A stretch of DNA of 37,860 nt from CAZFQG01 sp964520785 (GCA_964520785.1 CAZFQG010000040.1:1-37860); one strand, 5' to 3'. Shown: positions 26,908-34,631, counted from the stretch's first letter. The notes: a model not told the origin generated them from the letters alone. Translations and numbers: made by a program.

Positions 26908-28116
26908 GTGCATACCACCAGAAGACTTATCCAATTCGCGTTTCTCCTACTCGTCATCGTGGGCGTTTTCGTCCTTCAGAAGCACTGCGAGTGGTGGTGT
27001 CCCTTCGGCGCGGTCGAGGGGATCCACGCGTACACGACCGAGGGGAGCTTTCCCTGTTCTCTGGGTGTGACTAATCTGTTCGCCTTTGGCGGCCTGATCG
27101 TCTCCGTTCTTCTGATCCGCCGGGCGTTTTGCGGGTATCTTTGTCCCATCGGAACCCTTTCCGATTGGTTCCATTCGCTCGGCCGCGCTTTAAGACTGCC
27201 CCGGTTCGATGTGCCGAAGCCGCTCGATCGAGTGCTGTCGTTTCTGAAGTACCCCGTTTTGGTCGTGATCATCTACTTCACGATTCGTCTTCAGGAGGTG
27301 ATCTTCCGCGCTTTCTGTCCCGCCTACGCGGCGATCAGCCGCCACGGAGAGGACATCACCTTTTGGGCCTACGCGGTTCTCGGCGGGACGATGGTTTTCT
27401 CGCTGGTGTTGGCCATGCCGTTCTGCCGCTGGTTCTGCCCCTTGGCCGCGGTGATGAACCCCCTTTCGCGGTTCGGGCTGACGAGGGTGCGGCGCGATGC
27501 GGCGACTTGCATCGATTGCGGCAAATGTGCCCGAACGTGCCCTATGGTGATTCCAGTGGACAAGCTCCGGGAAGCCGGTGCCGCGAGATGCATCTCCTGC
27601 ATGGAATGCGTCGAAGCCTGTCCCAAACGGAAGGAGGGGGCACTGACTTGGGGGCCGCCCGCGCGAGTCGGCGCGGCCTGGCCGGGAATGGCTCTGGTCG
27701 GTATTCTCATCGTCTGTCTCACCGGAACCGTGGTCGGCGCCATTTGGTTTCCGCTCCCTTCGTTCACGAAGACGCAGGGTACGGAGCCCGAAGACGTGGC
27801 CACCGTCGAGTTAATTGTCGAGAACTGCGAGTGCCGCGGAAACGCGAATCTTCTCTGGTATTTCCTCACGCGAGACGACGATTACGCGATTTCCGAGTAT
27901 ATTAAGCTCGAGGCCTGGCCGAGCCCGCGCCGCGCCAGAGTCCGCGTCACGTACGATCCGACCGGAACGACCGATGATGACGTCAAGATGGCCATCGTCG
28001 AGTCCTACCTCGAACTGGAAGACCTGTATATGAGGAATTCTCCGTTTGAGATCGAGGGATTCAATCCGATTTCGGCCTACGTTCCCCACGCGCCCATGCC
28101 GGAGTTCGATTTCTAG
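26908..28116 (+). CDS. Membrane polyferredoxin (NapH/CcoG-like) with HMA-like C-terminus
   Basis: A 402-residue protein from a GTG start; the first in-frame ATG lies far inside. Five hydrophobic segments (about 7-23, 55-72, 110-127, 150-171, 262-282) enclose NapH-type C-x3-CP motifs at C27/C31, C75/C79 and C173/C177, plus C137. Two [4Fe-4S] ferredoxin sites follow: C201, C204, C207, C211 and C228, C231, C234, C238. Such proteins pass electrons across or along the inner membrane to periplasmic enzymes. After the last helix, residues 297-366 read like the beta-alpha-beta fold of a heavy-metal-associated domain: ELIVENCECRGNANLLW then RARVRVTYDPTGTTDDDVK, with C-E-C (307-309) where CxxC is expected. 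The partner enzyme is not obvious. Neighbours are the four-Cys exported proteins and the Suf-like pair. Confidence 0.85.
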   Translation: MHTTRRLIQFAFLLLVIVGVFVLQKHCEWWCPFGAVEGIHAYTTEGSFPCSLGVTNLFAFGGLIVSVLLIRRAFCGYLCPIGTLSDWFHSLGRALRLPRFDVPKPLDRVLSFLKYPVLVVIIYFTIRLQEVIFRAFCPAYAAISRHGEDITFWAYAVLGGTMVFSLVLAMPFCRWFCPLAAVMNPLSRFGLTRVRRDAATCIDCGKCARTCPMVIPVDKLREAGAARCISCMECVEACPKRKEGALTWGPPARVGAAWPGMALVGILIVCLTGTVVGAIWFPLPSFTKTQGTEPEDVATVELIVENCECRGNANLLWYFLTRDDDYAISEYIKLEAWPSPRRARVRVTYDPTGTTDDDVKMAIVESYLELEDLYMRNSPFEIEGFNPISAYVPHAPMPEFDF

Positions 28117-28161
28117 CCGAAAACGCGTCGCGTCGGAAGTGGGGACACGGATAATTCGCCA

Positions 28162-28176
28162 GGCGGTTCCACCGCC
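28162..28176 (+). repeat. Short perfect hairpin
   Basis: GGCGGT-TCC-ACCGCC (28162-28176) is a 6-bp GC-rich stem with a 3-base loop between the polyferredoxin and SufC-like genes. A T/C-rich stretch starts 14 bases later, too far for a standard terminator. It may still weaken readthrough into the next gene. Confidence 0.35.
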
Positions 28177-28223
28177 GAGGGACACGGCGTTTCTTCTTCC
28201 TCTAATGATGATACCAAAGTAGC

Positions 28224-28982
28224 ATGATCGCGAGTTCCACGATATTATCGCTGCGGAACGTCACTCTCCGCTTCGGAGACAAGACGATCCTCAATGACCT
28301 TTCCGTCGATTTTTGGGACGGGCACATCCATGCCGTCATCGGCCCCAACGGAGCCGGAAAGTCGACGATGGCCGGCGCGATCATGGGCCTCGCCGGCTAC
28401 ACGGACATCGAGGGGGATATCCGCTTCCTGGGTGAATCGCTTGCCGGCATGTCGATCGACGAACGGGCCCGGCGCGGCATCTCGCTTGCATGGCAGGAGC
28501 CGGCCCGTTTTGAAGGAATTTCGGTCCGCGCATTCATCGGCGCTGCCGCTCGCGACGACAGTGAAGCGAGAGCACGCGAAGTGCTCGACCAGGTCGGCCT
28601 CGCGCCGGAGTCGTACCTCGACCGTCGCGTCGATAAGACGCTCTCCGGCGGAGAGCGGAAGCGGATCGAACTGGCGACCATTCTCGCCATGCAGCCGAAA
28701 GTCGTGCTGATGGACGAACCGGACAGCGGGATCGACGTGGAGGCATTGCAGCGGATTTTCGCGGCGTTCCGGTTTCTCAAGGAGAACGGTACCACCGTCA
28801 TCGCCATCACGCACAGTCTTGCCGTTCTCCGGCAGACCGAACACGCGTTCCTGCTGTGTTGCGGGCGGTTGGTCAGTCAGGGATCCGTCGAGAAGATCGC
28901 ATCCTATTTCGAACGGCAGTGTTTTTCGTGCGGCGAACCGACCATCGAGAAGATTTCCGAGGAGGCTCTGCATGCCGGATAG
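28224..28982 (+). CDS. smsC: SufC-like (SmsC) ATPase of minimal Fe-S assembly system
   Basis: A 252-residue ABC ATPase. Walker A GPNGAGKST is at 40-48, the Q-loop in AWQEP (89-93), the signature LSGGERKR at 140-147, Walker B VLMDEPDSGID at 161-171, and the H-loop in ITHS (195-198). The LSGGERKR and DEPDSGID pattern and the absence of membrane-protein partners point to SufC, the soluble ATPase that powers scaffold opening during iron-sulfur cluster assembly. The tail has CFSC (233-236), a C-x2-C not found in E. coli SufC. Its gene overlaps that of a short SufB-like protein by 11 bases. A two-gene SufC/SufB set fits the minimal SUF-like system (SMS) described mainly in archaea and anaerobes. 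There is no clear ribosome site before the ATG. Confidence 0.85.
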   Translation: MIASSTILSLRNVTLRFGDKTILNDLSVDFWDGHIHAVIGPNGAGKSTMAGAIMGLAGYTDIEGDIRFLGESLAGMSIDERARRGISLAWQEPARFEGISVRAFIGAAARDDSEARAREVLDQVGLAPESYLDRRVDKTLSGGERKRIELATILAMQPKVVLMDEPDSGIDVEALQRIFAAFRFLKENGTTVIAITHSLAVLRQTEHAFLLCCGRLVSQGSVEKIASYFERQCFSCGEPTIEKISEEALHAG

Positions 28983-29913
28983 TGATCTTCTGGAGGCCCT
29001 ATACCGCTCCATCGACGTCAAACCGCACGATCTGTGGGGAAACCCCGGCGTCGCCCGGATCGAAATCCACGGCAATCGGGTCTTGGGTGTTCATCTTCTG
29101 CCCGGATTGGAGGTCGACGCCTCCGAGAAGGACGAGGGGATTGAAGCGGTAATCCGCGTGAAGCGGGGAACCGTCATCGAGCAGCCGGTCCAGGTCTGTT
29201 TCGGAATGGTGCCGGAGCGGGGCAGGCAACGGATTGACCTGAACATCGAGGTGGAGGAGGACGCATCCGCCGGCATCCTCGCCCATTGCACTTTTCCCAA
29301 CGCCGTCGAGATACTTCACGAGATGGATGCGCAACTGACCATCGGGCCCGGCGCGAGATACGCGTACGTCGAACGCCACGTCCATGGTCCCGATGGGGGC
29401 GTCGTCGTGATTCCCAAGAGTCGTATCCGTGTCCTAGAGGGGGGGACTTACAGCACCGACTTCGAAATCATCCGCGGACGTGCCGGAAAAATCGACATCG
29501 ACGTCCACGTGACCGCCGAGCGACATGCCGTCGCCGAGGTCTCCGCGAGAGTGTTCGGTTCGAAGGACGACCGGATTGCCATTCATGAGGCGATCGATTT
29601 GGTCGGAGAGCACGCGCGAGGAGTTCTGACGTCGAACATCGCCTTGCGAGACGATGCCCGCGCGGAGATCCACAACTCGCTCGTTGCGACCGCCCCGTAT
29701 GCGCGCGGCCACGTCGACTGCAAGGAGATCGTCCAGGATCGGGCCGTAGCGAAGGCGGTTCCGATTGTCGAGGTGAAGGACCCCAGGGCCCATGTCACGC
29801 ACGAGGCGGCTATCGGAAGTGTCGACTCCAAACAGCTCGAAACGCTCATGAGCCGCGGGCTCACCGAGGACGAAGCGGTGGACTTGATTATCCAGGGCCT
29901 GTTGCACCGATAG
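28972..29913 (+). CDS. smsB: Short SufB-like (SmsB) Fe-S scaffold protein
   Basis: A 313-residue SufB/SufD-fold protein, much shorter than E. coli SufB (about 495). It lacks the long N-terminal region. The right-handed beta-helix core and the C-terminal helical end are intact. In the conserved end, C250 (HVDCKEIV) matches E. coli SufB Cys405, and H277/E278 in THEAAIG match the scaffold His433/Glu434. The closing MSRGLTEDEAVDLIIQG is the usual SufB/D ending. C76 and C106 are further cysteines. It probably forms an SmsC2B2 complex that builds clusters in the cytosol. GAGGAG 8 bases before the ATG sets the start; the overlap with the ATPase gene implies translational coupling. No sufS or sufU is adjacent, in keeping with SMS loci that carry only the two genes. 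Confidence 0.87.
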   Translation: MPDSDLLEALYRSIDVKPHDLWGNPGVARIEIHGNRVLGVHLLPGLEVDASEKDEGIEAVIRVKRGTVIEQPVQVCFGMVPERGRQRIDLNIEVEEDASAGILAHCTFPNAVEILHEMDAQLTIGPGARYAYVERHVHGPDGGVVVIPKSRIRVLEGGTYSTDFEIIRGRAGKIDIDVHVTAERHAVAEVSARVFGSKDDRIAIHEAIDLVGEHARGVLTSNIALRDDARAEIHNSLVATAPYARGHVDCKEIVQDRAVAKAVPIVEVKDPRAHVTHEAAIGSVDSKQLETLMSRGLTEDEAVDLIIQGLLHR

Positions 29914-30370
29914 ACGCCTCGGGATGTGGCGCGTTGGCGGCCTTCTTCCATCCTGAGAATGCCGGTTTCGGTGATTTCGTTCCCTTGAAAGAGGATTGGA
30001 TTGGTCAAGAATCCCCCGATTCGGGGAAAAAGGGGGGAGTTGGAGAAGGAAGACTGGGAGGGAGAACTCCGACTCGGACCATGCAATCGCTTGGCCAAGT
30101 CAACGACGGCCGAGGAAGTAGGGCGAAAATGGGGTTCTTTAGAGTTATCTAAATACCCACTAAGGAGTTATATTCCTACCGGGGAATCACGTAATAATTC
30201 ATTCGTTTTGCCGAATGAAACATTCTGCCGCTTACCGACGTCGGGAATGCTAGACTCATTGGGATGAAATGAATTTTCCATGGGGCGTTTGTGTCGGGGT
30301 GGACTTGTGTTACAATGGTCGGCTTGTACGCTGACGGAATCGCGGTTTTTCATGAGAAGGAGTTGACTCG
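29914..30370. other. 457-base region upstream of hpf
   Basis: No protein-like frame or RNA gene is recognised. It contains a CCCC-GATTC-GGGG stem followed by AAAAA near 30013-30031, a perfect TTCATTCG/CGAATGAA inverted repeat at 30198-30219 (loop of six), and the hpf promoter. From about 30120 it becomes AT-rich, as expected for a regulatory region. Confidence 0.5.
30289..30316 (+). promoter_or_regulatory. Extended -10 promoter of the hpf-pts operon
   Basis: TACAAT at 30311-30316 is preceded by TGT, an extended -10 element. TTGTGT (30289-30294) is a weak -35 at 16-base spacing. The predicted start near 30323 leaves about 48 bases to the GTG of hpf. No sigma-54-type GG/GC element was seen, although hpf and ptsN sit next to rpoN in proteobacteria. 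Confidence 0.5.
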
Positions 30371-30769
30371 GTGCACATTGAGATTTCCGCTCGCCATGGC
30401 CACCTGAGCGAGGAAAGTCAGGGAAAAATTAGAGAAAAAGTTGAAAAGTTGACCCGGTTTTTCGACCGGTTGACATCGATTGAAGTGACAATCGACCTTG
30501 AACACCGGGAGACTCCGAGCGTGGATCTGCGTGTTTCGGCGGAGCATAGGCACGATTTCGGCGCATCGACCGATGCAGGTGAACTGATGGCGGGCGTGGA
30601 CGCGGTCGTTCAAAAAGTCGAACAACAATTGCGACGCTATAAGGAAAAGACGGTTGACCGGCACCGTAATAGCGGCCACAAACATGTGGAATCCGAAACG
30701 GCCGGAGTGAGTGAGATCGAGTCGGCCGACCGGATCGCCGATGCCGAAGAGGAACCGATTTCCGAGTAG
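30371..30769 (+). CDS. hpf: Ribosome hibernation factor HPF/RaiA (short type)
   Basis: A 132-residue protein from a GTG start with AAGGAG 11 bases upstream. Residues 1-95 are the beta-alpha-beta-beta-beta-alpha RaiA/HPF fold: HIEISARHGHLSEES at the start, KVEKLTRFFDRL in the first helix, and a long second helix VDAVVQKVEQQLRRYKEK. The second half is an acidic, low-complexity tail without the C-terminal dimerisation domain of long HPF. It would bind the decoding centre of 30S subunits and silence ribosomes in starvation. It leads the operon with ptsN, ptsH and ptsI, an order that recalls the rpoN-hpf-ptsN clusters of proteobacteria and links hibernation to the nutrient-sensing PTS. Confidence 0.9.
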   Translation: MHIEISARHGHLSEESQGKIREKVEKLTRFFDRLTSIEVTIDLEHRETPSVDLRVSAEHRHDFGASTDAGELMAGVDAVVQKVEQQLRRYKEKTVDRHRNSGHKHVESETAGVSEIESADRIADAEEEPISE

Positions 30770-30823
30770 AATTTGGTTAGAGATGAAGTTCACCAGAGCA
30801 CAGAGAATAAGGAGAACAGACGC

Positions 30824-31300
30824 ATGAAGTTCGCGGACTTCGTGAGTCGCGAAGCGATTCGCGCCGATTTGGTCGCGGAGGACAAGGAAGGCGTCATTCG
30901 CGAGATGGTCGAAGCCTTGCGTGATTCCGGGAAAATTTCCCCGGATCAGATGGAAGACGTGGTTCGCCAGGTCATGAAACGCGAGGAACTGGGAAGCACG
31001 GGAATCGGGCGCGGCGTCGCGGTCCCCCATACGAAGCACTCGAGCGTCGAAGAATTGGTCGGGACGGTCGCGGTCAGCAAGCAGGGGGTCAACTTTCAGA
31101 GCCTGGACGGCGAGAAGGTCTATCTGCTGTTCTTGCTGATCTCCCCGCTGGACCGGCCGGGTGACCACCTCCGGGCACTGGAAAACATTTCTCGCCAACT
31201 GCGAGACGACTCGTTCTGTCGTTTCCTGAAACAGTCGAAGACGCGCGAGGACGTCGAGGTGCTGCTCGAGGAGGCGGACAATAATCAGTTTGGCGGCTAG
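30824..31300 (+). CDS. ptsN: PTS IIA (PtsN-like, nitrogen-related)
   Basis: A 158-residue single EIIA domain of the fructose/mannitol/Ntr type. GRGVAVPHTKH at 63-73 holds the phosphate-accepting H69. The helix LRALENISRQLRDD and the preceding LLFLLISPLD strand are typical of PtsN. AAGGAG 9 bases upstream of the ATG decides the start; the in-frame upstream extension is not protein-like. It lies 54 bases after hpf and is followed by genes for HPr and enzyme I. No IIB, IIC or permease is present, so phosphate probably passes from enzyme I to HPr to this protein, which then regulates targets by binding. The target cannot be named. Confidence 0.9.
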   Translation: MKFADFVSREAIRADLVAEDKEGVIREMVEALRDSGKISPDQMEDVVRQVMKREELGSTGIGRGVAVPHTKHSSVEELVGTVAVSKQGVNFQSLDGEKVYLLFLLISPLDRPGDHLRALENISRQLRDDSFCRFLKQSKTREDVEVLLEEADNNQFGG

Positions 31301-31532
31301 GGGACGCGAGGGTGGCGCACCATTTCGCCGGTTGGTCCTTCGCGCCGTGGTTCCGACAAGGGTCGCCTCGCGGATCGGGTCGATTCGGTATCGTCGGTAG
31401 GGTATCACCAGGGCGCGTCGCTTCGGTTTGACCGGCAAGGCAATTGGGCGTCTCGGGACGTTCGGCCCTGTTTGCGGTAGCGTCCTTCCCGCGTTTTCTC
31501 GGCGCCGGCGCTTCGTGCCGTGGCAATGGAAT

Positions 31533-31814
31533 ATGGAAGAAACGAAGGTCAGCAGGAAAGTGACGGTAGCGCTGCCGAACGGAGTTCATCTCCGCGTGGT
31601 ATCGGCGATCGTGGAAACCCTGCGGGCGTACGATGCGGAAGTTGAGATTAGCGGTCACAGCCAGACGGCCGACGCGCGGCATGCGCTGCAACTGATGACC
31701 CTTTGCGCGGAATTTGGAACGGAACTAACACTCATCGCCAAGGGCGCCGATTCGGAAGCGGCGCTCGATGCGTTGGAAAGACTCCTTCAACCGGAAGTCC
31801 GGGAATCGAGCTAG
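31533..31814 (+). CDS. ptsH: HPr-like phosphocarrier with altered active site
   Basis: A 93-residue HPr. The phosphate-accepting His is H19 in NGVHLRVVS, where most HPr proteins have LHARPA; the key His and Arg (H19, R21) are kept but the Ala and Pro are replaced. The regulatory Ser46 site of the usual AKSIMGLM reads ARHALQLM here, with His50 instead of Ser, so HPr kinase could not phosphorylate it there. The fold is otherwise complete (ELTLIAKGADSEAALDALERLL at the end, split over strand and helix). The ATG at 31533 has a weak ribosome site, and the long frame upstream is not protein-like. It belongs to the hpf-ptsN-ptsH-ptsI operon, 232 bases after ptsN. Confidence 0.85.
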   Translation: MEETKVSRKVTVALPNGVHLRVVSAIVETLRAYDAEVEISGHSQTADARHALQLMTLCAEFGTELTLIAKGADSEAALDALERLLQPEVRESS

Positions 31815-31934
31815 GAGATCGTCGCGAAGCTCGCGGCGGGCCCAAGCTTGGTTCGAACGTACCCTTGGATCGGCATGCCGGTCTTTCGCGAGGCGTCGGG
31901 CGTCCCGGTTGGGAGAAAGCGGATATTTTGCTCA

Positions 31935-33701
31935 ATGCAGAGACTCGAAGGCATCGCCGTTTCGCCGGGAATCGTCATCGGCGAGGCGCTCATCGTTGAC
32001 AGCGAGGGTTTTCGCATCCCGCGGAAATTCGTCAAACGGGACGCCATGGAAAGTGAATTGGAGAGACTTGCCAATGCTTTCCAGGCGGCGGGCGACGAAA
32101 TTGCGCAGAATCGCGACGCGGTGTCGCGCGAACTGGGCGAGCAGTACGGCGCCATTTTCGGTGCGCATCTCCAGATGCTTAACGACAGTCAACTCCGCGA
32201 GGAGGTCGAGACACTCGTCCGCGACAAGGAATGGACGCCGGAATACGCCGTTAGTACGGTCCTCCGCCGTTACGCGAAGGTGTTCCAAAGTCTCAAGAGC
32301 AGCCATTATCTGTCCGAGCGCGCCTCCGACATCTTCGATATCGAAAAACGGCTTCTAAGGCACCTCCTCGGGAGGCGGCGCGAGCGGATTTCCCATTTGA
32401 GTTCTCCCGTCCTGGTACTCGCGCATGACCTGACCCCGAGCGAGACGGCCAATTTGGACCGCAAGTTCGTGAGAGGTTTCGTAACGGAGATCGGCGGGTT
32501 GGGTAGCCATACCGCGATCGTCGCGGAAGCTTTGGAGATTCCGGCGGTCGTCGGAACCGGCTCTTTTCTGACGGAACTCTCCGGTGGCGATCAGGTGATC
32601 ATCGACGGTGATAACGGCGTCGTGATTCTCCATCCCGATGAACAGACTCTGGACCATTACCGGCAGCAGGTCCAGCAACAGCGAACGTTCGTCGCGAGCC
32701 TTCGAAGTTTGCGAGACCTGCCGGCCGAAACGCGCGACGGCGCGCGGATCGAATTGGTCGGGAATATCGAGTTCCCTTACGAGGTCGATCACTGCCTCGA
32801 ACGTGGAGCCGACGGGATCGGTCTCTACCGCACTGAATTCCTCTACCTGGGCACGAACGAAGATCCCGACGAGGAAACCCATTTCGAAGCGTACTCGCGC
32901 GTGATCCGTTCCATGCAGGGACGTCCCGTGACGATTCGGACATTCGATTTGGGGGCGGATAAGATGCCGCACGATTCCCACTCTCCCGAGAATGAACGGA
33001 ATCCATTCCTGGGATTGCGGAGTATTCGGCTCGCCCTCCGCGATCTGCCGATGTTCCGCAAACAGCTCCGCGCCATTCTGCGAGCCAGCGTCTTCGGTGA
33101 CGTGCGGATCATGTTTCCACTGATCTCGACTTTGCTCGAATTCCGCCAGGCGAAGATGGTCCTAGGAGACGTCATCGAGGACCTTACCGAACGCGGCATC
33201 GAATTCAACCGGAAGATTCCCGTCGGCATGATGGTGGAAGTGCCGGCTGCCGTCATGATGATCGACCATTTCGTCGAAGAGGTCGATTTCCTCAGTTTGG
33301 GGACGAATGATCTGATACAGTACACGCTGGCGGTCGACCGCAGCAACAAGGACGTCGTCACCCTCTATAATGCGTCCGATCCGGCGGTCATCAAACTCAT
33401 CGACATGACGATTCGGGCGGCGAAACGGAAAGATGTCCCGGTGAGCCTTTGCGGCCAGATGAGCGGGAATCCGATTTATACGATGTTGTTGTTGGGGCTC
33501 GGGCTGCGGACGCTCAGCGTCTCGCCCAGCGTTCTGCCGGAGATCAAGCAGATCTGCCGTAGCGTGACGATCGAACAGTGCGAGAAGGTGGCGAGTAAGG
33601 TCGCCACCATGGAGACGGCCCGCGATATACGCGCCTACCTCCGAGAAGCCCTGAAAACCCAAGTCCCGAATCGGGACGCCGCCGGTGGTGGAGCCGGCTA
33701 G
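31935..33701 (+). CDS. ptsI: PEP-protein phosphotransferase (PTS enzyme I)
   Basis: A 588-residue enzyme I of normal length. It takes phosphate from phosphoenolpyruvate and passes it to HPr in the cytosol. The N-terminal LEGIAVSPGIVIGEA (4-18) and the HPr-binding helices come first; the phosphohistidine is H192 in GGLGSHTAIVAEAL. The PEP-binding domain shows GADGIGLYRTEFLYL, TIRTFDLGADK, and FLSLGTNDLIQYTLAVDR, and the catalytic Cys lies in LCGQMSG. The start at 31935 matches the family N-terminus. A strong terminator directly follows. With no permease gene nearby, the system looks regulatory, as inferred for many planctomycetes. Confidence 0.96.
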   Translation: MQRLEGIAVSPGIVIGEALIVDSEGFRIPRKFVKRDAMESELERLANAFQAAGDEIAQNRDAVSRELGEQYGAIFGAHLQMLNDSQLREEVETLVRDKEWTPEYAVSTVLRRYAKVFQSLKSSHYLSERASDIFDIEKRLLRHLLGRRRERISHLSSPVLVLAHDLTPSETANLDRKFVRGFVTEIGGLGSHTAIVAEALEIPAVVGTGSFLTELSGGDQVIIDGDNGVVILHPDEQTLDHYRQQVQQQRTFVASLRSLRDLPAETRDGARIELVGNIEFPYEVDHCLERGADGIGLYRTEFLYLGTNEDPDEETHFEAYSRVIRSMQGRPVTIRTFDLGADKMPHDSHSPENERNPFLGLRSIRLALRDLPMFRKQLRAILRASVFGDVRIMFPLISTLLEFRQAKMVLGDVIEDLTERGIEFNRKIPVGMMVEVPAAVMMIDHFVEEVDFLSLGTNDLIQYTLAVDRSNKDVVTLYNASDPAVIKLIDMTIRAAKRKDVPVSLCGQMSGNPIYTMLLLGLGLRTLSVSPSVLPEIKQICRSVTIEQCEKVASKVATMETARDIRAYLREALKTQVPNRDAAGGGAG

Positions 33702-33714
33702 CGTGGAGGTCCGC

Positions 33715-33747
33715 GCCGGTTTTGTTAGTGATGAACCGGTATTTTTT
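33715..33747 (+). terminator. Intrinsic terminator of the hpf-pts operon
   Basis: CCGGTT (33716-33721) and AACCGG (33734-33739), extended by a G-T pair, form the stem; the loop is 12 bases. TATTTTTT follows at once (six T at 33742-33747). It lies 14 bases past the ptsI stop codon and separates the pts operon from the promoter at 33770. Confidence 0.65.
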
Positions 33748-33769
33748 CCGGCTCCGCGCAAAATGGGCT

Positions 33770-33798
33770 TTGATTCGGGCGTTCCTTCCCGATAGAAT
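33770..33798 (+). promoter_or_regulatory. Strong sigma-70 promoter upstream of the DUF2344 gene
   Basis: TTGATT at 33770-33775 (4 of 6), a 17-base spacer, and TAGAAT at 33793-33798 (5 of 6). The transcript should start near 33806 and carry a leader of about 196 bases before the DUF2344 start. It probably serves DUF2344 and RNase E/G together. Confidence 0.65.
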
Positions 33799-33964
33799 AA
33801 GCCCTATCACGTTTTGAAAGCGAACATTTACATGCCACCGACGTGGCGCCGTCCGAATAAGTGCTCGAAACGCGGCTGAGATCGCCAAGGCGCGGTCGAA
33901 TACCGCTGGAGGGACACCGGAAGGGTGTTTTCGCCGGTTTTATCGGTTTTGGTTTACACAAGGT

Positions 33965-33990
33965 GTTCGCCGTCATCGGCGGCGGCGAAC
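33965..33990 (+). promoter_or_regulatory. Perfect leader hairpin 11 bases before the DUF2344 start
   Basis: GTTCGCCG (33965-33972) and CGGCGAAC (33983-33990) form a perfect 8-bp stem with a 10-base loop, then GTTCGAAC follows as a palindrome. The hairpin sits where a ribosome site should be; no Shine-Dalgarno is visible. It may control translation. An ACACC/GGTGT stem followed by TTTC at 33914-33931 is a second weak structure in the same leader. Confidence 0.4.
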
Positions 33991-34001
33991 GGTTCGAACG
34001 A

Positions 34002-34631
34002 ATGGTTCGACAGAGAGTACGCATTCGATTTCGCAAACAGGATGATTTACGGCTGATCGGCCACCGCGATCTTGCGCGGCTCGTGGAACGTTTGTTCCGC
34101 CGCGCGGGTCTTCGTCCGGCGATGAGCGAAGGATTTCATCCGAAACCACGCATCACCTTTCCCTCCGCGTTGGCCCTCGGATTCGTGGGGCTGGACGAGG
34201 TCCTGGAGGTTGAGGTCGGCGAGTTACATGATTCCGTCGACCTTCAAGCACGATTGGCGAAAAAGGCTCCGCGAGGGTTCGTTATCGTCTCGGTAACGCC
34301 GTTGCCCTTGGGGACCAAGAAGGGCAAAGTCAGGCAAATGCACTACGCGTTTCCCGTCCCGAAGGACCGACGCGAGCGGGTGAACCGCCAAATCGCGGAA
34401 TTCCGTCGGGCCGATTCGTGGCCCATGCCGCGCGTCGTCCGGGAAGGCACGGTCGACCTGCGCGAATCGCTGACGAAGGTGAACCTGCGGGGGGACGTGC
34501 TGGACATGGCGTTTCGGCCGCTTTCCGGGGCCAGCGCTGGTCCTCGCGAGGCGCTGTCCGCTTTCGGTTTGCTCGATTTGGAGGAAGAGGGGAGTTCCGT
34601 TACCCGGACGGCCGTGGAACTGGACTCATGA
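34002..34631 (+). CDS. DUF2344 (TIGR03936, radical SAM-linked) protein
   Basis: A 209-residue protein of the DUF2344/TIGR03936 family, often fused or adjacent to a radical SAM protein. The family start RVRIRFRKQDDLRLIGHRD, the RAGLRPAMSEGFHPKPRI segment (about 36-53) and the basic RRERVNRQI middle are recognisable. The biochemical role is unknown. No radical SAM gene lies within this window. It is followed by RNase E/G, an association common in many bacteria. The start at 34002 begins exactly at the family N-terminus; a longer frame from 33861 would translate the structured leader and is rejected. Confidence 0.85.
   Translation: MVRQRVRIRFRKQDDLRLIGHRDLARLVERLFRRAGLRPAMSEGFHPKPRITFPSALALGFVGLDEVLEVEVGELHDSVDLQARLAKKAPRGFVIVSVTPLPLGTKKGKVRQMHYAFPVPKDRRERVNRQIAEFRRADSWPMPRVVREGTVDLRESLTKVNLRGDVLDMAFRPLSGASAGPREALSAFGLLDLEEEGSSVTRTAVELDS

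Noticed and set aside
29934..30267. Short overlapping frames upstream of hpf
   Set aside because: They overlap each other, lack motifs and lie in a promoter-like AT-rich stretch.
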